From contig NZ_VOPH01000010.1 of assembly GCF_009765275.1 (NCBI RefSeq), positions 1-64,000 of the forward strand: DNA of 64,000 nucleotides. The letters are read 5' to 3'. Position numbers and translations under genes: made by a program. The stretch comes from Chachezhania sediminis (GTDB lineage: Bacteria > Pseudomonadota > Alphaproteobacteria > Rhodobacterales > Rhodobacteraceae). Below, one piece after another: positions 8,682 through 17,207 of the stretch (its first letter is position 1; every line of letters begins with the position of its first letter). Under the pieces are notes generated by a model. The model was not told the DNA's origin. It ran no database searches and worked only from the letters and a program-made list of their open reading frames with translations.

Positions 8682-9601
8682 CACCGGTCCTCCCGAACTT
8701 GTACGCGGGCGTGGATCAGAAGGACGACCATGACCAGGGTCAGCAGGATCATCGCGGCGGCGGCCCCGAAGGGCCAGTTGCCGGCGGCGCCCTTGAACTG
8801 CTCCTCGATCAGCGATCCGATCATGAAGGTCTTGGCCCCGCCCAGCAGGTCGGGGGCCAGGAAGGCACCCAGCGACGGCACGAAGACCAGGATGCAGCCC
8901 GCCACGATCCCCGGCTTTACCGCCGGCAGGATCACCAGCCGCAGCGTCGTCCAGTTGTTGCAGTAGAGGTCGGCCGCGGCTTCGGACAGCGAGAAGTCAT
9001 AGCGTTCGACGGCGGCATAGATCGGCAGCACCATGAACGGCAGGTAGGAATAGAACAGCCCCACCTGCACGGCGAAATTGGTGTTGATCAACGACAGCGG
9101 GTCGGAAATCAGGCCGGTCCACATCAGAAATTCGTTCAGTGGCCCGGTGTCGCGCAGCAGGAACTTCATCGACACGGTGCGGATCAGAAGGTTCACCCAG
9201 TAGGGAATGGTGATTAGGAACAGCCAGACCGACCGCGTGCTGGCGGGCCGCGTGGCCACGTACCAGGCGGTTGGAAAGCCGATCAGCAGGCAGAACACAG
9301 TCGCCAGGCCGGCCTGCCAGATCGAGCGCCAGAAAATCCCGATATAGGTCCATTCGATGGTCGCGGGCTCGTCCCCGAACAGGCCGCGGTTCAGGAAGAA
9401 CTGGTCATAGGCGGCCAGCGTGAAGTCCCAGATCACGCCGCCGCGGAATTCCTTGGTCAGGAAGGAATAGACCGCCATCAGGATCACCGGCAAAAGCAGA
9501 AAGATCCCGATGAAGACCCAGACCGGCAGCATCAGCCGCGGCCCGTTGCCGCGATAGATGTCGGATCCGGAACCGCTCCCGCCCGGGGCCACGCCCGCCA
9601 T
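8681..9601 (-). CDS. ABC transporter permease, PotB/PotH-like
   Basis: 306-residue inner-membrane permease with a cytoplasmic Gly/Ser-rich N terminus, about six membrane helices, and the EAA loop [20 protein letters not shown] near residues 210-235. The motifs [11 protein letters not shown] and [11 protein letters not shown] are typical of PotB subunits. It overlaps the ATPase gene stop (TGATG at 9603-9599) and the PotC-like gene start. It forms the second half of the channel. Confidence 0.88.
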   Translation of the reverse strand: MAGVAPGGSGSGSDIYRGNGPRLMLPVWVFIGIFLLLPVILMAVYSFLTKEFRGGVIWDFTLAAYDQFFLNRGLFGDEPATIEWTYIGIFWRSIWQAGLATVFCLLIGFPTAWYVATRPASTRSVWLFLITIPYWVNLLIRTVSMKFLLRDTGPLNEFLMWTGLISDPLSLINTNFAVQVGLFYSYLPFMVLPIYAAVERYDFSLSEAAADLYCNNWTTLRLVILPAVKPGIVAGCILVFVPSLGAFLAPDLLGGAKTFMIGSLIEEQFKGAAGNWPFGAAAAMILLTLVMVVLLIHARVQVREDR

Positions 9602-10671
9602 CAGTCCGCCAGCAGGCGCGCGGCGCCTGCCTCTACATCCAGTGCCAGCCTCGTGCCCGGTGCCGGGATCGTTGCCGCGGCGCCGTTCTGGATCCGCACG
9701 ACCAGGGGCGCGCCGTCGTCCAGCCGCGCGTGAAGCTGGATATCGGTTCCAAGATAGACATGATCCTCGACCAGGACGGTCAGATCGCCGCCGCCCGGCG
9801 CCGTGGACATCCGTTCGGGGCGGACGGACAGGTGGCCGGTCCCGACCTTCGCGCCGCTGGCCGCCGGCACCTCGACCACGTGGCCACCCGGCAGGACGAC
9901 CGTGGCGCGGTCGCCGTCGACCTGTCGCACAGCGACCTCCAGCAGGTTGGTTTCGCCGATGAAGTCGGCGACGAAGCGGTTCACGGGCGCCTCGTAGATC
10001 TCGCGCGGGGTGCCGATCTGCTGGACGTGACCGGCCGACATGACGGCGATCCGATCCGACATTGTCAGGGCCTCTTCCTGGTCATGGGTCACAAAGACGA
10101 AGGCGATCCCGGTTTCGCGCTGGATCTGCTTCAACTCGACCCGCACCGCCTGACGCAGCTTCAGGTCCAGCGCCGACAGCGGTTCGTCCAGCAGCAGAAC
10201 CTGCGGTTCCGGCGCAAGCGCGCGCGCCAGCGCGACCCGTTGCTGCTGACCGCCCGACAGTTGCCCGGGCTTGCGTTTCGCGAAATCCGACAACTGCACA
10301 AGCTTCAGCATCTGCTTTGCCCGGCCTTCCGCATCCCGTGCCGTCCAGCCGCGCCGGGACAGTCCGAAAGACACGTTTTCAAGGACGGTCATGTGCGGGA
10401 ACAGCGCGTATTGCTGGAACACCGTGTTCACCGGCCGCTTGTGCGCGGGCAAGGGCGTGATGTCCTGGCCCATCAGGCGAACCCGGCCGTCCGACACGTC
10501 CTCGAACCCTGCGATGCAGCGCAACAGAGTCGTCTTTCCGCAGCCCGACGGGCCCAGCAGAGTGAAGAACTCGCCCTCGCGGATATCCAGCGACACACCG
10601 TGCAGCGCAGTCACGCTGCCATAGCGCTTCACCACCTTGTCGACATCCACGGCAATGTTCTTCTGGCTCAT
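9601..10671 (-). CDS. ABC transporter ATP-binding protein, PotA/PotG-like
   Basis: 356-residue ATPase. Walker A GPSGCGKT at residues 40-47, signature [15 protein letters not shown], Walker [13 protein letters not shown]-loop [10 protein letters not shown], and a C-terminal TOBE-like domain (about 280-350) typical of PotA and other CUT1/POPT ATPases. I chose the ATG at 10671, with GAGGG just upstream; two further in-frame ATGs (10689, 10710) lie in the divergent promoter. It is the first gene of the minus-strand operon and drives the importer. Confidence 0.88.
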   Translation of the reverse strand: MSQKNIAVDVDKVVKRYGSVTALHGVSLDIREGEFFTLLGPSGCGKTTLLRCIAGFEDVSDGRVRLMGQDITPLPAHKRPVNTVFQQYALFPHMTVLENVSFGLSRRGWTARDAEGRAKQMLKLVQLSDFAKRKPGQLSGGQQQRVALARALAPEPQVLLLDEPLSALDLKLRQAVRVELKQIQRETGIAFVFVTHDQEEALTMSDRIAVMSAGHVQQIGTPREIYEAPVNRFVADFIGETNLLEVAVRQVDGDRATVVLPGGHVVEVPAASGAKVGTGHLSVRPERMSTAPGGGDLTVLVEDHVYLGTDIQLHARLDDGAPLVVRIQNGAAATIPAPGTRLALDVEAGAARLLAD

Positions 10672-10689
10672 TGGGCCCTCATGCGGCAT

Positions 10690-10754
10690 ACCCCCGGTTA
10701 TGGGGTTCATTCGCTAGAATGCAGGAAAAGGGGGGTATATACCCCCAGAGGGGT
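10690..10754. promoter_or_regulatory. Divergent promoter with CCCC/GGGG inverted repeats
   Basis: The 85 bp between potA-like and luxR-like starts hold three GC-run inverted repeats: ACCCC-N7-GGGGT at 10690-10706, a perfect 16-bp palindrome GGGGGTATATACCCCC at 10731-10746, and ACCCC-N4-GGGGT at 10741-10754, overlapping the second. Their spacing upstream of both start codons suggests they bind the LuxR-type regulator encoded at 10757 and control both transcripts. No regulator-binding data can be read from sequence. Confidence 0.55.
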
Positions 10755-10756
10755 AC

Positions 10757-11548
10757 ATGCGGGCCTTACCGAATACCACCGAAGCGCACCTTGCCGCGGC
10801 CATCTCTGCCCTCGGGACAGAGGATTTCGCACCCGCGTTCTATGCCTGGCTGGACCGCAGCTACGAAATCGACAACGCCACGATGCTGGCCTATTTCCAG
10901 ACCGGAAGGCCGGAAATCCTGTACGCTCACACCCATGTCGCTTCGGTCCACGACAAGTTGGAAAGCAGTTATATTTCAGGAGCCTACCTGCTAGACCCGT
11001 TCCACGAGCTGCATGTCGCCCGGGTGCCTGCGGGGCTGTACCGCCTGCGGGACTTCGCCCCGGACCAGTTCCAGCGGAACGAATACTATGCGGCCTATTA
11101 CCGACGCACCACGCTGGTCGACGAGGTGGCCTATGTCGCCTACCCGTCCGAAGGGGTATCCGTGCATGTCTGCCTGGGCCGCGACGCCAGTTCGAACCGC
11201 CAATTTACCCCCCGGGACATGGATATTGCCCAAAGATTAAGCGAGATTGCCTGCTCTCTGATCGCGAAGCAATGGGCGGGGCTGTCCTCCAGCGGCGACT
11301 ACGACGATGCGGAACTGGTCGGCCGCCTGCGCATCCGTTTCAGCGAACGCCGCGGAATCGCCCTGAGTCGCCGGCAGGCCGAGGTCGCGTTGCTGATCCT
11401 GCGAGGGCACAGTTCGGTTTCCATCGGGCTGCGGCTGGAGATCAGCCCGCAAACCGTCAAGGTCTTCCGCAAGCAGCTGTACCGCAAATGCGGGATCAGC
11501 TCGCAGGCGGAACTCTTCTCGCTGGTGATGCCGTTGCTGGCGGACTGA
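10757..11548 (+). CDS. LuxR-type transcriptional regulator
   Basis: 263-residue protein. The C-terminal LuxR/FixJ helix-turn-helix spans about residues 200-258: LSRRQAEVALLILRGHSS, then EISPQTVKVFRKQLYRKCGI, with the usual Thr-Val-Lys recognition helix. The N-terminal 190 residues contain no receiver (no phospho-acceptor aspartate region) and do not show the acyl-homoserine-lactone pocket Trp/Tyr pattern clearly, so this is a LuxR with an unassigned sensor domain. It is divergent from the polyamine-type operon and is most simply its activator, responding to a substrate or intermediate. The start at 10757 follows the palindromic promoter closely. Confidence 0.8.
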   Translation: MRALPNTTEAHLAAAISALGTEDFAPAFYAWLDRSYEIDNATMLAYFQTGRPEILYAHTHVASVHDKLESSYISGAYLLDPFHELHVARVPAGLYRLRDFAPDQFQRNEYYAAYYRRTTLVDEVAYVAYPSEGVSVHVCLGRDASSNRQFTPRDMDIAQRLSEIACSLIAKQWAGLSSSGDYDDAELVGRLRIRFSERRGIALSRRQAEVALLILRGHSSVSIGLRLEISPQTVKVFRKQLYRKCGISSQAELFSLVMPLLAD

Positions 11549-11551
11549 CCT

Positions 11552-11954
11552 TCAGTCCTGGTCGGCGCCGAACCGGTCCTGCAGGCGCCGCATATGTTTC
11601 AGCCGCTGCCAAACGCCCGCGCCCAGGTGGCCGGCCCCGTCTTCCCGCAACAGGCCCGCCAAGGAGGCAAACGGTGACCGATTATCCCAGAAAAGCCACG
11701 AACCCGGGCGCAACGGCAGTACGATATCCATGAAGCCCCGCGCCCCGATAGCCTTGCGTCCGCAGGATCCGCCCCACGGTCATCTGGCTGACGCCCACCT
11801 TCCCGGCAATCGCGGCCGCGGTTTCGAAGGCCGGCACGCCGGAGTTTATCAGCATGACGTTGGCGATGGATTTCTCGGCCCGGGTCAGCCGCGCGAAGTC
11901 CCGGGTCAGGCTGTCGCGCAAGCCTGTGGGCTTCTCGTCCTCGTCCATACTCAT
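11552..11954 (-). pseudogene. RpiR-type regulator, N-terminal HTH only, frameshifted
   Basis: The minus strand reads MSMDEDEKP, then an RpiR-like HTH: LTRAEKSIANVMLINSG, AIAGKVGVSQMTVGRILRTQ, GYRG. The frame then breaks in a run of four C (11736-11739, plus strand). Dropping one base lets reading continue as GFMDIVLPLRPGSWLFWD to a stop at 11552, with codon use like the neighbours. Even restored (133 codons' worth) it has no SIS sugar-binding domain, which full RpiR proteins of about 280 residues carry. It is either a decayed gene or a short protein with a sequencing error. It converges on the luxR-like gene, ending 4 bp away. Confidence 0.6.
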
Positions 11955-12180
11955 TCCGTTCTGCGCCAGTCGCCGCCCGGATCGCGGCCGCCAGGGTCCG
12001 TCGGTATCCGCCTGCCCTGTGGCTGGAATGTTGGAAAGTCCATCCAGGACCGGCTGTGCGTTACGCTTGATAGCTTTCGGTTGACGGAACGCTCGGCCAC
12101 AGTGGCAACGTGGGACTGGCAATCCGGAAAAAATGCTGTGCAGGATCGGGCATTGATCCCATTTCGCAAGAGACCGCCCC

Positions 12181-13461
12181 ATGACCGACCCCGCCATCCG
12201 CTCTGCCCTGACCCGCGCCGTCGACGACGGGTTCGAGGCGCAGATTGCCCTGACCCAGGATCTTGTCCGTTTCCCCTCGCTAAGGGGAAAGGAAGCGACG
12301 GCGCAGGATTTCATGGCCCGCCAGATGCAGGCGCGTGGGATGGACGTGGACCGGTTCAAGATCGACCTGGACCGGATCAGGCACCTGCCGGGCTTCTCGC
12401 CCGCCCACATCTCCTATGACAACGCGTGGAACGTGGTCGGGACCGCGCGGGCCGAAAACCCGACGGGCAAGTCGCTGATCCTGAACGGCCATATCGATGT
12501 CGTCCCGGAAGGCCCGGCCGAGATGTGGACGACCCCGCCTTTCGAGCCCCGCCGCGAGGGCGACTGGCTGTATGGCCGAGGCGCCGGCGACATGAAGGCC
12601 GGACTTGTTGCCTGCCTGTCGGCGCTGGATGCCATCGACCGGGCGGGCTTTGCGCCCGCGGCCGATATCTGTGTCCAAAGCGTGGTCGAGGAGGAATGTA
12701 CCGGAAACGGCGCGCTGGCCTGTCTGGAACGCGGCTATCGCGCAGATGCGGTGCTGATCCCGGAACCCCTGCATCACTGCCTGATCCGCGCCCAGATCGG
12801 CGTGATCTGGTTCAAGGTGCGTGTCCAGGGCATCCCGGTCCACGTGGCTGTCGCGGGCGACGGCGCCAATGCGATCATGGCCTCGTTCGAGGTGATCAAG
12901 GCGCTGAAAGGGCTGGAGGCCGACTGGAACGCCCGCAAGGTGGACGATCCCGATTACAAGGACGTGCCGCACCCGATCAACCTGAACGTCGGCAAGATCG
13001 AAGGGGGCGACTGGGCGTCTTCGGTTCCGGCCTGGTGCGAATTCGACGTGCGGGTATCGATCTATCCCGGCCAGTCGATCCAGGACGCCAAGGCCGAGAT
13101 CGAGGCGACCATCGCCCGCGCCTCGCGCGATGTCCCGTTCCTGGCCAACAACCCGCCGTCGGTCACCTATAACGGGTTCGAGGCGGAAGGGTATCGGCTG
13201 ACGAATGCCGAGGCTCCGGTGGCCGCCCTGTCCGGTGCGCATGAAGAGGTCTTTGGCGCGTCGCTGGACACCGTCGCGTCGACCGCAACCACAGATGCGC
13301 GTTTCTTCGGCCTTTACGGCAACATGCCGGCACTGGTCTACGGCCCCCGGGCGGAAATGGCCCACGGCTTCGACGAACGGGTCGACCTGGTGTCGTTGCG
13401 CAAGGTCACACAGGCCATGGTCCTCTTCATCGCCGACTGGTGCGGGCTGCGCCAGAAATAG
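12181..13461 (+). CDS. M20-family deacylase/peptidase (ArgE/DapE type)
   Basis: 426-residue metallo-amidohydrolase. Metal ligands and catalysis: LNGHIDVVPEG (His104, Asp106), GRGAGDMKAG (Asp137), VVEEECTGNG (Glu170/171), and a late AEMAHGFDE histidine. Length and motifs match ArgE/DapE-related deacylases, which hydrolyse N-acyl amino acids. It is probably monocistronic because a hairpin-plus-T-run terminator follows at 13499-13529. The neighbouring Liv importer suggests processing of an imported acyl-amino acid or amide. It is clearly different in sequence from the 1226-2320 M20 gene. Confidence 0.85.
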   Translation: MTDPAIRSALTRAVDDGFEAQIALTQDLVRFPSLRGKEATAQDFMARQMQARGMDVDRFKIDLDRIRHLPGFSPAHISYDNAWNVVGTARAENPTGKSLILNGHIDVVPEGPAEMWTTPPFEPRREGDWLYGRGAGDMKAGLVACLSALDAIDRAGFAPAADICVQSVVEEECTGNGALACLERGYRADAVLIPEPLHHCLIRAQIGVIWFKVRVQGIPVHVAVAGDGANAIMASFEVIKALKGLEADWNARKVDDPDYKDVPHPINLNVGKIEGGDWASSVPAWCEFDVRVSIYPGQSIQDAKAEIEATIARASRDVPFLANNPPSVTYNGFEAEGYRLTNAEAPVAALSGAHEEVFGASLDTVASTATTDARFFGLYGNMPALVYGPRAEMAHGFDERVDLVSLRKVTQAMVLFIADWCGLRQK

Positions 13462-13498
13462 ACGGCGCCCTTTTTCCGCCGATTTTCATCCGCACCGG

Positions 13499-13529
13499 CG
13501 GGCCCGCCCCCTGTGGACGGGCCCGTTTT
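13499..13529 (+). terminator. Rho-independent terminator after the M20 gene
   Basis: CGGGCCCG (13499-13506) pairs with a second CGGGCCCG (13518-13525) across an 11-nt loop, followed by TTTT at 13526-13529. It lies 38 bp after the M20 stop codon and before the Liv promoter region. Confidence 0.7.
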
Positions 13530-13566
13530 CGTCCCCGGCCCGGACTACGGATTTTCCTAAGTTGCC

Positions 13567-13586
13567 AAAAGTTGCGATTATGGAAA
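13567..13586 (+). promoter_or_regulatory. Shared operator-like motif upstream of the Liv/ligase operon
   Basis: Contains AAAAGTTGC-N5-TGGAAA, 85 bp before the GTG start of livG. The same 15 specified bases with the same 5-bp spacer occur, in the same orientation relative to transcription, 54 bp before the ALDH operon at 23310-23329. The likely ligand is the XRE-cupin regulator at 20430-21020, which lies between the two operons. Binding is inference. Confidence 0.55.
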
Positions 13587-13671
13587 CTTTTTTCTTGCTC
13601 CACAGATGTGCGCCGCCTAGCATCGATCCATCCCGGACGGCCTTGCCCTCCGGCCGAAGATCGGAGATGTC

Positions 13672-14433
13672 GTGCTTTCTGTTTCGGGAATTCGCAAAGC
13701 CTTTGGCGGCGTTCAGGCGCTGGACAACGCCGTCCTGCGTTGTGATCCGGGCGAGATCGTCGGCCTGATCGGGCCGAACGGCGCAGGCAAGTCGACACTG
13801 GTCAATGTGGTGACTGGCGTTCTGCGCCCCGATGCGGGCACCGTCGTGCTGGGCGGGCGGGACCTGACCGGAACCGGCCCTGGTGCGATCTGCTCTGCCG
13901 GGATCGCGCGGACCTATCAGAACCTCCGGGTCTTCCACAGCCTGACCGTGATGCAGAATGTCGAGGTCGCGCATTCCCGCTGCCGTCAGCTGACACCCGA
14001 CCGCGCCGCCCGTGTCTCTGCTTCCGCGCTGCTGAAGACCTTCGGGCTGGAGCGTCACGCGAACGCCCTGGCCGGAGAGCTGTCCTATGGCAGCCAGCGC
14101 CGGCTGGAGATGGCCCGCGCCATGGCCACCGTACCGCAGATCCTGCTTCTGGACGAACCTGCCGCGGGCCTGAACGACGAGGAAACCGACCAGTTGGGTG
14201 AGGTCATCCGGCTGGTGGCGACCCAGATGGGCGCGGGCATCGTCGTGATCGACCACGACCTGAAATTCATCAACGACATCTGCCGCCACCTGTTCGTCAT
14301 GGATCAGGGCCGGCCGATCGCCGAAGGCACACCCGAACGCGTCTGGAAGGACCCGCGGGTGATCGAAGTCTACGTCGGGCCGGGCACAGAAACCGGGACC
14401 GGCGATCAACGGGACACAGTCCAGGGAGTATGA
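13672..14433 (+). CDS. Liv-type ABC transporter ATP-binding protein (LivG-like)
   Basis: 253-residue ATPase with Walker A GPNGAGKS at residues 34-41, a LivG/F-style signature LSYGSQRRLEMARAMA, Walker B ILLLDEPAAGLN and H-loop VVIDHDLKFI. The GTG at 13672 is preceded by GGAG (13663-13666). It is the first gene of a six-gene operon (livG, binding protein, livF, livH, livM, GS-like ligase). It energises import of an amino acid, amide or related amine by a branched-chain-type (HAAT) transporter. Confidence 0.85.
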   Translation: MLSVSGIRKAFGGVQALDNAVLRCDPGEIVGLIGPNGAGKSTLVNVVTGVLRPDAGTVVLGGRDLTGTGPGAICSAGIARTYQNLRVFHSLTVMQNVEVAHSRCRQLTPDRAARVSASALLKTFGLERHANALAGELSYGSQRRLEMARAMATVPQILLLDEPAAGLNDEETDQLGEVIRLVATQMGAGIVVIDHDLKFINDICRHLFVMDQGRPIAEGTPERVWKDPRVIEVYVGPGTETGTGDQRDTVQGV

Positions 14434-14437
14434 CATC

Positions 14438-15589
14438 ATGAACGCCAAGACCCTTTTCCGCCTGGCCCTGACGACGGCCATCGTCGCGCCTTCGGTCGCC
14501 ATGGCCGAAGATGTCGTGAAGATCGGCATGGCCGCTTCGCTGACCGGACCCTATGCGCCTTATGCCGAAGTCGAGGGCGCCAAGTGCATGGCGGACAAGC
14601 TGAACAAGGCGGGCGAGGGCCCGACCATGGAGCTGCTGATCGAGGATACCCGGTCCGACGCGCAATTGTCGGTGACCATCGCCCAGAAGCTGCTGGACCA
14701 GAACGTGCAGGTGATCACCGGCGTGCCCTTCCCGGATTCGCTGATCCCGATCGCGCAACTGGCCGCACCCTATGACGTGACCGTCTTCTCGGCGCCGAAC
14801 ACGCAGGTCGAAATGCAGGTCGCGGGCTTCGACAATTTCCTGGCAGGCGCGGTGCCGGACCCGGTGAATGCCGCCGCCACCGCCGAAGCGGTCTATGCCG
14901 CCGGCGCGCGTCGGGCGCTGCTCATGACCTCGGCCGATGCGGGCAGCTGGTCGGAAATGCTGCCCCAGTGGTTCGGCGAAACCTTCGAGCATCTGGGCGG
15001 CGAGGTGATCGGCACGCTGAACTATTCCTTCGGCATCACCGACTGGTCGCCGCAGATCGCCCAGATCAAGGCCATGGATCCCGCGCCGGACGTCATCCAC
15101 ATCTCGGCCATGCTGCCCGATGTCGGCATCCTGATCCGCCAGTTGCAGGCCAATGGCTATGAAGGTTGGGTCGCGGGCGCCGACGGCTTCGACGACCCGT
15201 CGCTGGAAGGTTCCGTCACCGATCCGGCGGCGCTGGACAAGGTGATCTTCGCCACCCATGGCCTGACCGGCATGGGGTCGGACATCGACGTCTTCCTGGA
15301 CGAATGCCGGGCCGCGGGCTTCCCCGTCCAGTCGATCTTCGACGCGCTTGGCGCCGACATGGTCAGCGTCCTGCATGCCGCCGCGATGAAGGCCGGGTCG
15401 ACCGACGCCGCCGCGATCCGCCAGGCCCTGCGGGCCGAGGGCGGCAATCCGGGGGTGACGTCCGACAGTATCTCCTATTTCGAGGAAGGCGGCTTCCCGG
15501 TGAAGACGGTGCCTGTCATCGGCTTCGAAGGGGGCAAGCGCACCGTCATCGCGGATTCGGTGCCCGCCTACGTCCCGGCCTGGCGCTGA
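14438..15589 (+). CDS. Liv-type periplasmic substrate-binding protein (LivK/Peripla_BP_6)
   Basis: 383-residue secreted protein with signal peptide MNAKTLFRLALTTAIVAPSV then AMAEDVVKIGMAASLTGPYA, the classical mature start of HAAT-family binding proteins. Two type I periplasmic lobes follow. It feeds the LivHM channel. The family binds branched-chain amino acids but also amides, urea and aromatic acids, so the substrate is open; the downstream ligase suggests an amine or amino alcohol. Confidence 0.85.
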   Translation: MNAKTLFRLALTTAIVAPSVAMAEDVVKIGMAASLTGPYAPYAEVEGAKCMADKLNKAGEGPTMELLIEDTRSDAQLSVTIAQKLLDQNVQVITGVPFPDSLIPIAQLAAPYDVTVFSAPNTQVEMQVAGFDNFLAGAVPDPVNAAATAEAVYAAGARRALLMTSADAGSWSEMLPQWFGETFEHLGGEVIGTLNYSFGITDWSPQIAQIKAMDPAPDVIHISAMLPDVGILIRQLQANGYEGWVAGADGFDDPSLEGSVTDPAALDKVIFATHGLTGMGSDIDVFLDECRAAGFPVQSIFDALGADMVSVLHAAAMKAGSTDAAAIRQALRAEGGNPGVTSDSISYFEEGGFPVKTVPVIGFEGGKRTVIADSVPAYVPAWR

Positions 15590-15604
15590 GAGGCCGGCCG
15601 GACG

Positions 15605-16303
15605 ATGCTGCAACTTGAAGGGCTGACGGTCTCCTACGGTGCGGTTCAGGCCGTGCGGGGGCTGGACCTGTCGGTCGCCAAGGGCGAGTTCGTGGCCCTT
15701 CTGGGCCCGAACGGTGCCGGCAAAAGCTCGACCATCGGGGCGATCACCGGGCTGGTCCCGTCGAAGGGCCGGGTGATCCTGGACGGCAAGGACATCACCC
15801 GCCTGCCGACCGAGGCGCGCATCGTCCGCGGCCTGACGGCCTGTCCCGAGGGGCGACATGTCTTCGCGAACCTGACCGTTGCGGAAAACCTCCGCCTTGG
15901 CGCCGCGACGCGGTCGGACAAGGCCGGGGTCGCAGCGGATATCGACCGGTACTGCACCCTGTTCCCCGTGCTGGGTGAACGGATCGCGCAGGCCGCGGGC
16001 ACGCTGTCGGGCGGCGAACAGCAGATGCTGGCCATTTCCCGGGCGCTGATGTCCAGACCGCGGATGCTGCTTCTCGACGAACCCTCGCTGGGGCTGGCAC
16101 CGATGATCGTTGCGCGGATCTTCGATTTCATCGGATCGCTGAAGGCGGACGGTCTGACGGTTCTGGTGGTCGAACAGAACGCGGCGCAGGCGCTGCGGTT
16201 CGCCGACCGGGCTTATGTGCTGGGCACCGGTCAGCTGCGCTATTCCGGGACGGCCGCGGAACTGGCGGGATCCGACCTCATGTCGATGTATCTGGGGGCC
16301 TGA
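15605..16303 (+). CDS. Liv-type ABC transporter ATP-binding protein (LivF-like)
   Basis: 232-residue ATPase with Walker A GPNGAGKS at residues 34-41, signature LSGGEQQMLAISRALM, Walker B LLLDEPSLGLAP and ITRLPTEARIVRGLTACPEG, which is diagnostic of LivF. It is the second ATPase of the heterodimer with LivG. Sixteen bases separate it from the binding-protein gene and three from livH. Confidence 0.86.
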   Translation: MLQLEGLTVSYGAVQAVRGLDLSVAKGEFVALLGPNGAGKSSTIGAITGLVPSKGRVILDGKDITRLPTEARIVRGLTACPEGRHVFANLTVAENLRLGAATRSDKAGVAADIDRYCTLFPVLGERIAQAAGTLSGGEQQMLAISRALMSRPRMLLLDEPSLGLAPMIVARIFDFIGSLKADGLTVLVVEQNAAQALRFADRAYVLGTGQLRYSGTAAELAGSDLMSMYLGA

Positions 16304-16306
16304 GCC

Positions 16307-17206
16307 ATGGAGTATTTCGTCCAGCAATTCGTGAACGCCCTGGCCTTCGGGTCCGAATATGCCCTTGTGGCGCTGGGGCTGGCGGTCGTCTTTTCGATCA
16401 TGGGGCTGGTCAATTTCGCCCATGGCGAGGTCATCGCCAGCGCCTGCTACTGTGTCTTCCTGGCGGTCGCCGTTGGCCTGTCGCAACCCTGGCTGGCGAT
16501 CCTGCTGGCATTGGCCGCGGCCGGCGCGGCGTCCGTCCTTCTGGAACGCGTGGCCTTCCGGCCCGTGCGCAATGCGCCCACGACGACCGGGTTGCTGACC
16601 GCCTTCGGGGTCAGCATCATCCTGCAGAACCTGTTCCAGCTTCTGATCTCTCCGCGGCCGCAGGCGGTGCCGGTGCTGAACGGGCTGAATGCCACCTGGC
16701 ATGTGGGCGGCTTCACCGTGTCGTCCCTGCAGGTGATGGAGTTCCTGGCCGCCGCCTTGTCCATCGGCGCGCTGGTCCTGTTCCTGAACCGCTCCACCCT
16801 TGGCATCGCCATGCGCGCCGCGGCACGGGACTTTTCCACCGTCCGCCTGATGGGTATCCGTGCCAACCGCGTCATCGCGATGGCTTTCGCCATTTCCGGC
16901 GTGCTGGCGGGCGTCGCGGCGGTCTTCATCCTGGCCCGCCGGGGCAGCGTCTCGCCCGACATGGGCTTCGGCCTTGTGATGAAGGCCTTCGTCGCCTGCG
17001 TGATCGGCGGCTTCGGATCCCTGTCCGGCGCCGCCGTGGGCGGCATGCTTCTGGGCTTTATCGAGGTCGGCCTGCTGGTCGCCCTGCCGCAGGAACATGG
17101 CGGCCTGAAAGAGGCGCTGACATATGTCATCGTCATCGCGATCCTGGTCTACCGGCCCGAAGGGCTGCTTGGGTCGCGGCAGGAACTGGGCGACAAGGAA
17201 ATCTGA
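16307..17206 (+). CDS. Liv-type ABC permease (LivH-like)
   Basis: 299-residue inner-membrane protein of about eight hydrophobic segments. The segment VVFSIMGLVNFAHGEVIA is the conserved LivH N-terminal motif, and AVFILARRGSVSPDMGFGLVMKA, GGFGSLSGAAVGGMLLG near the end are family hallmarks. With LivM it forms the channel. Confidence 0.86.
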   Translation: MEYFVQQFVNALAFGSEYALVALGLAVVFSIMGLVNFAHGEVIASACYCVFLAVAVGLSQPWLAILLALAAAGAASVLLERVAFRPVRNAPTTTGLLTAFGVSIILQNLFQLLISPRPQAVPVLNGLNATWHVGGFTVSSLQVMEFLAAALSIGALVLFLNRSTLGIAMRAAARDFSTVRLMGIRANRVIAMAFAISGVLAGVAAVFILARRGSVSPDMGFGLVMKAFVACVIGGFGSLSGAAVGGMLLGFIEVGLLVALPQEHGGLKEALTYVIVIAILVYRPEGLLGSRQELGDKEI

Positions 17207-17207
17207 C

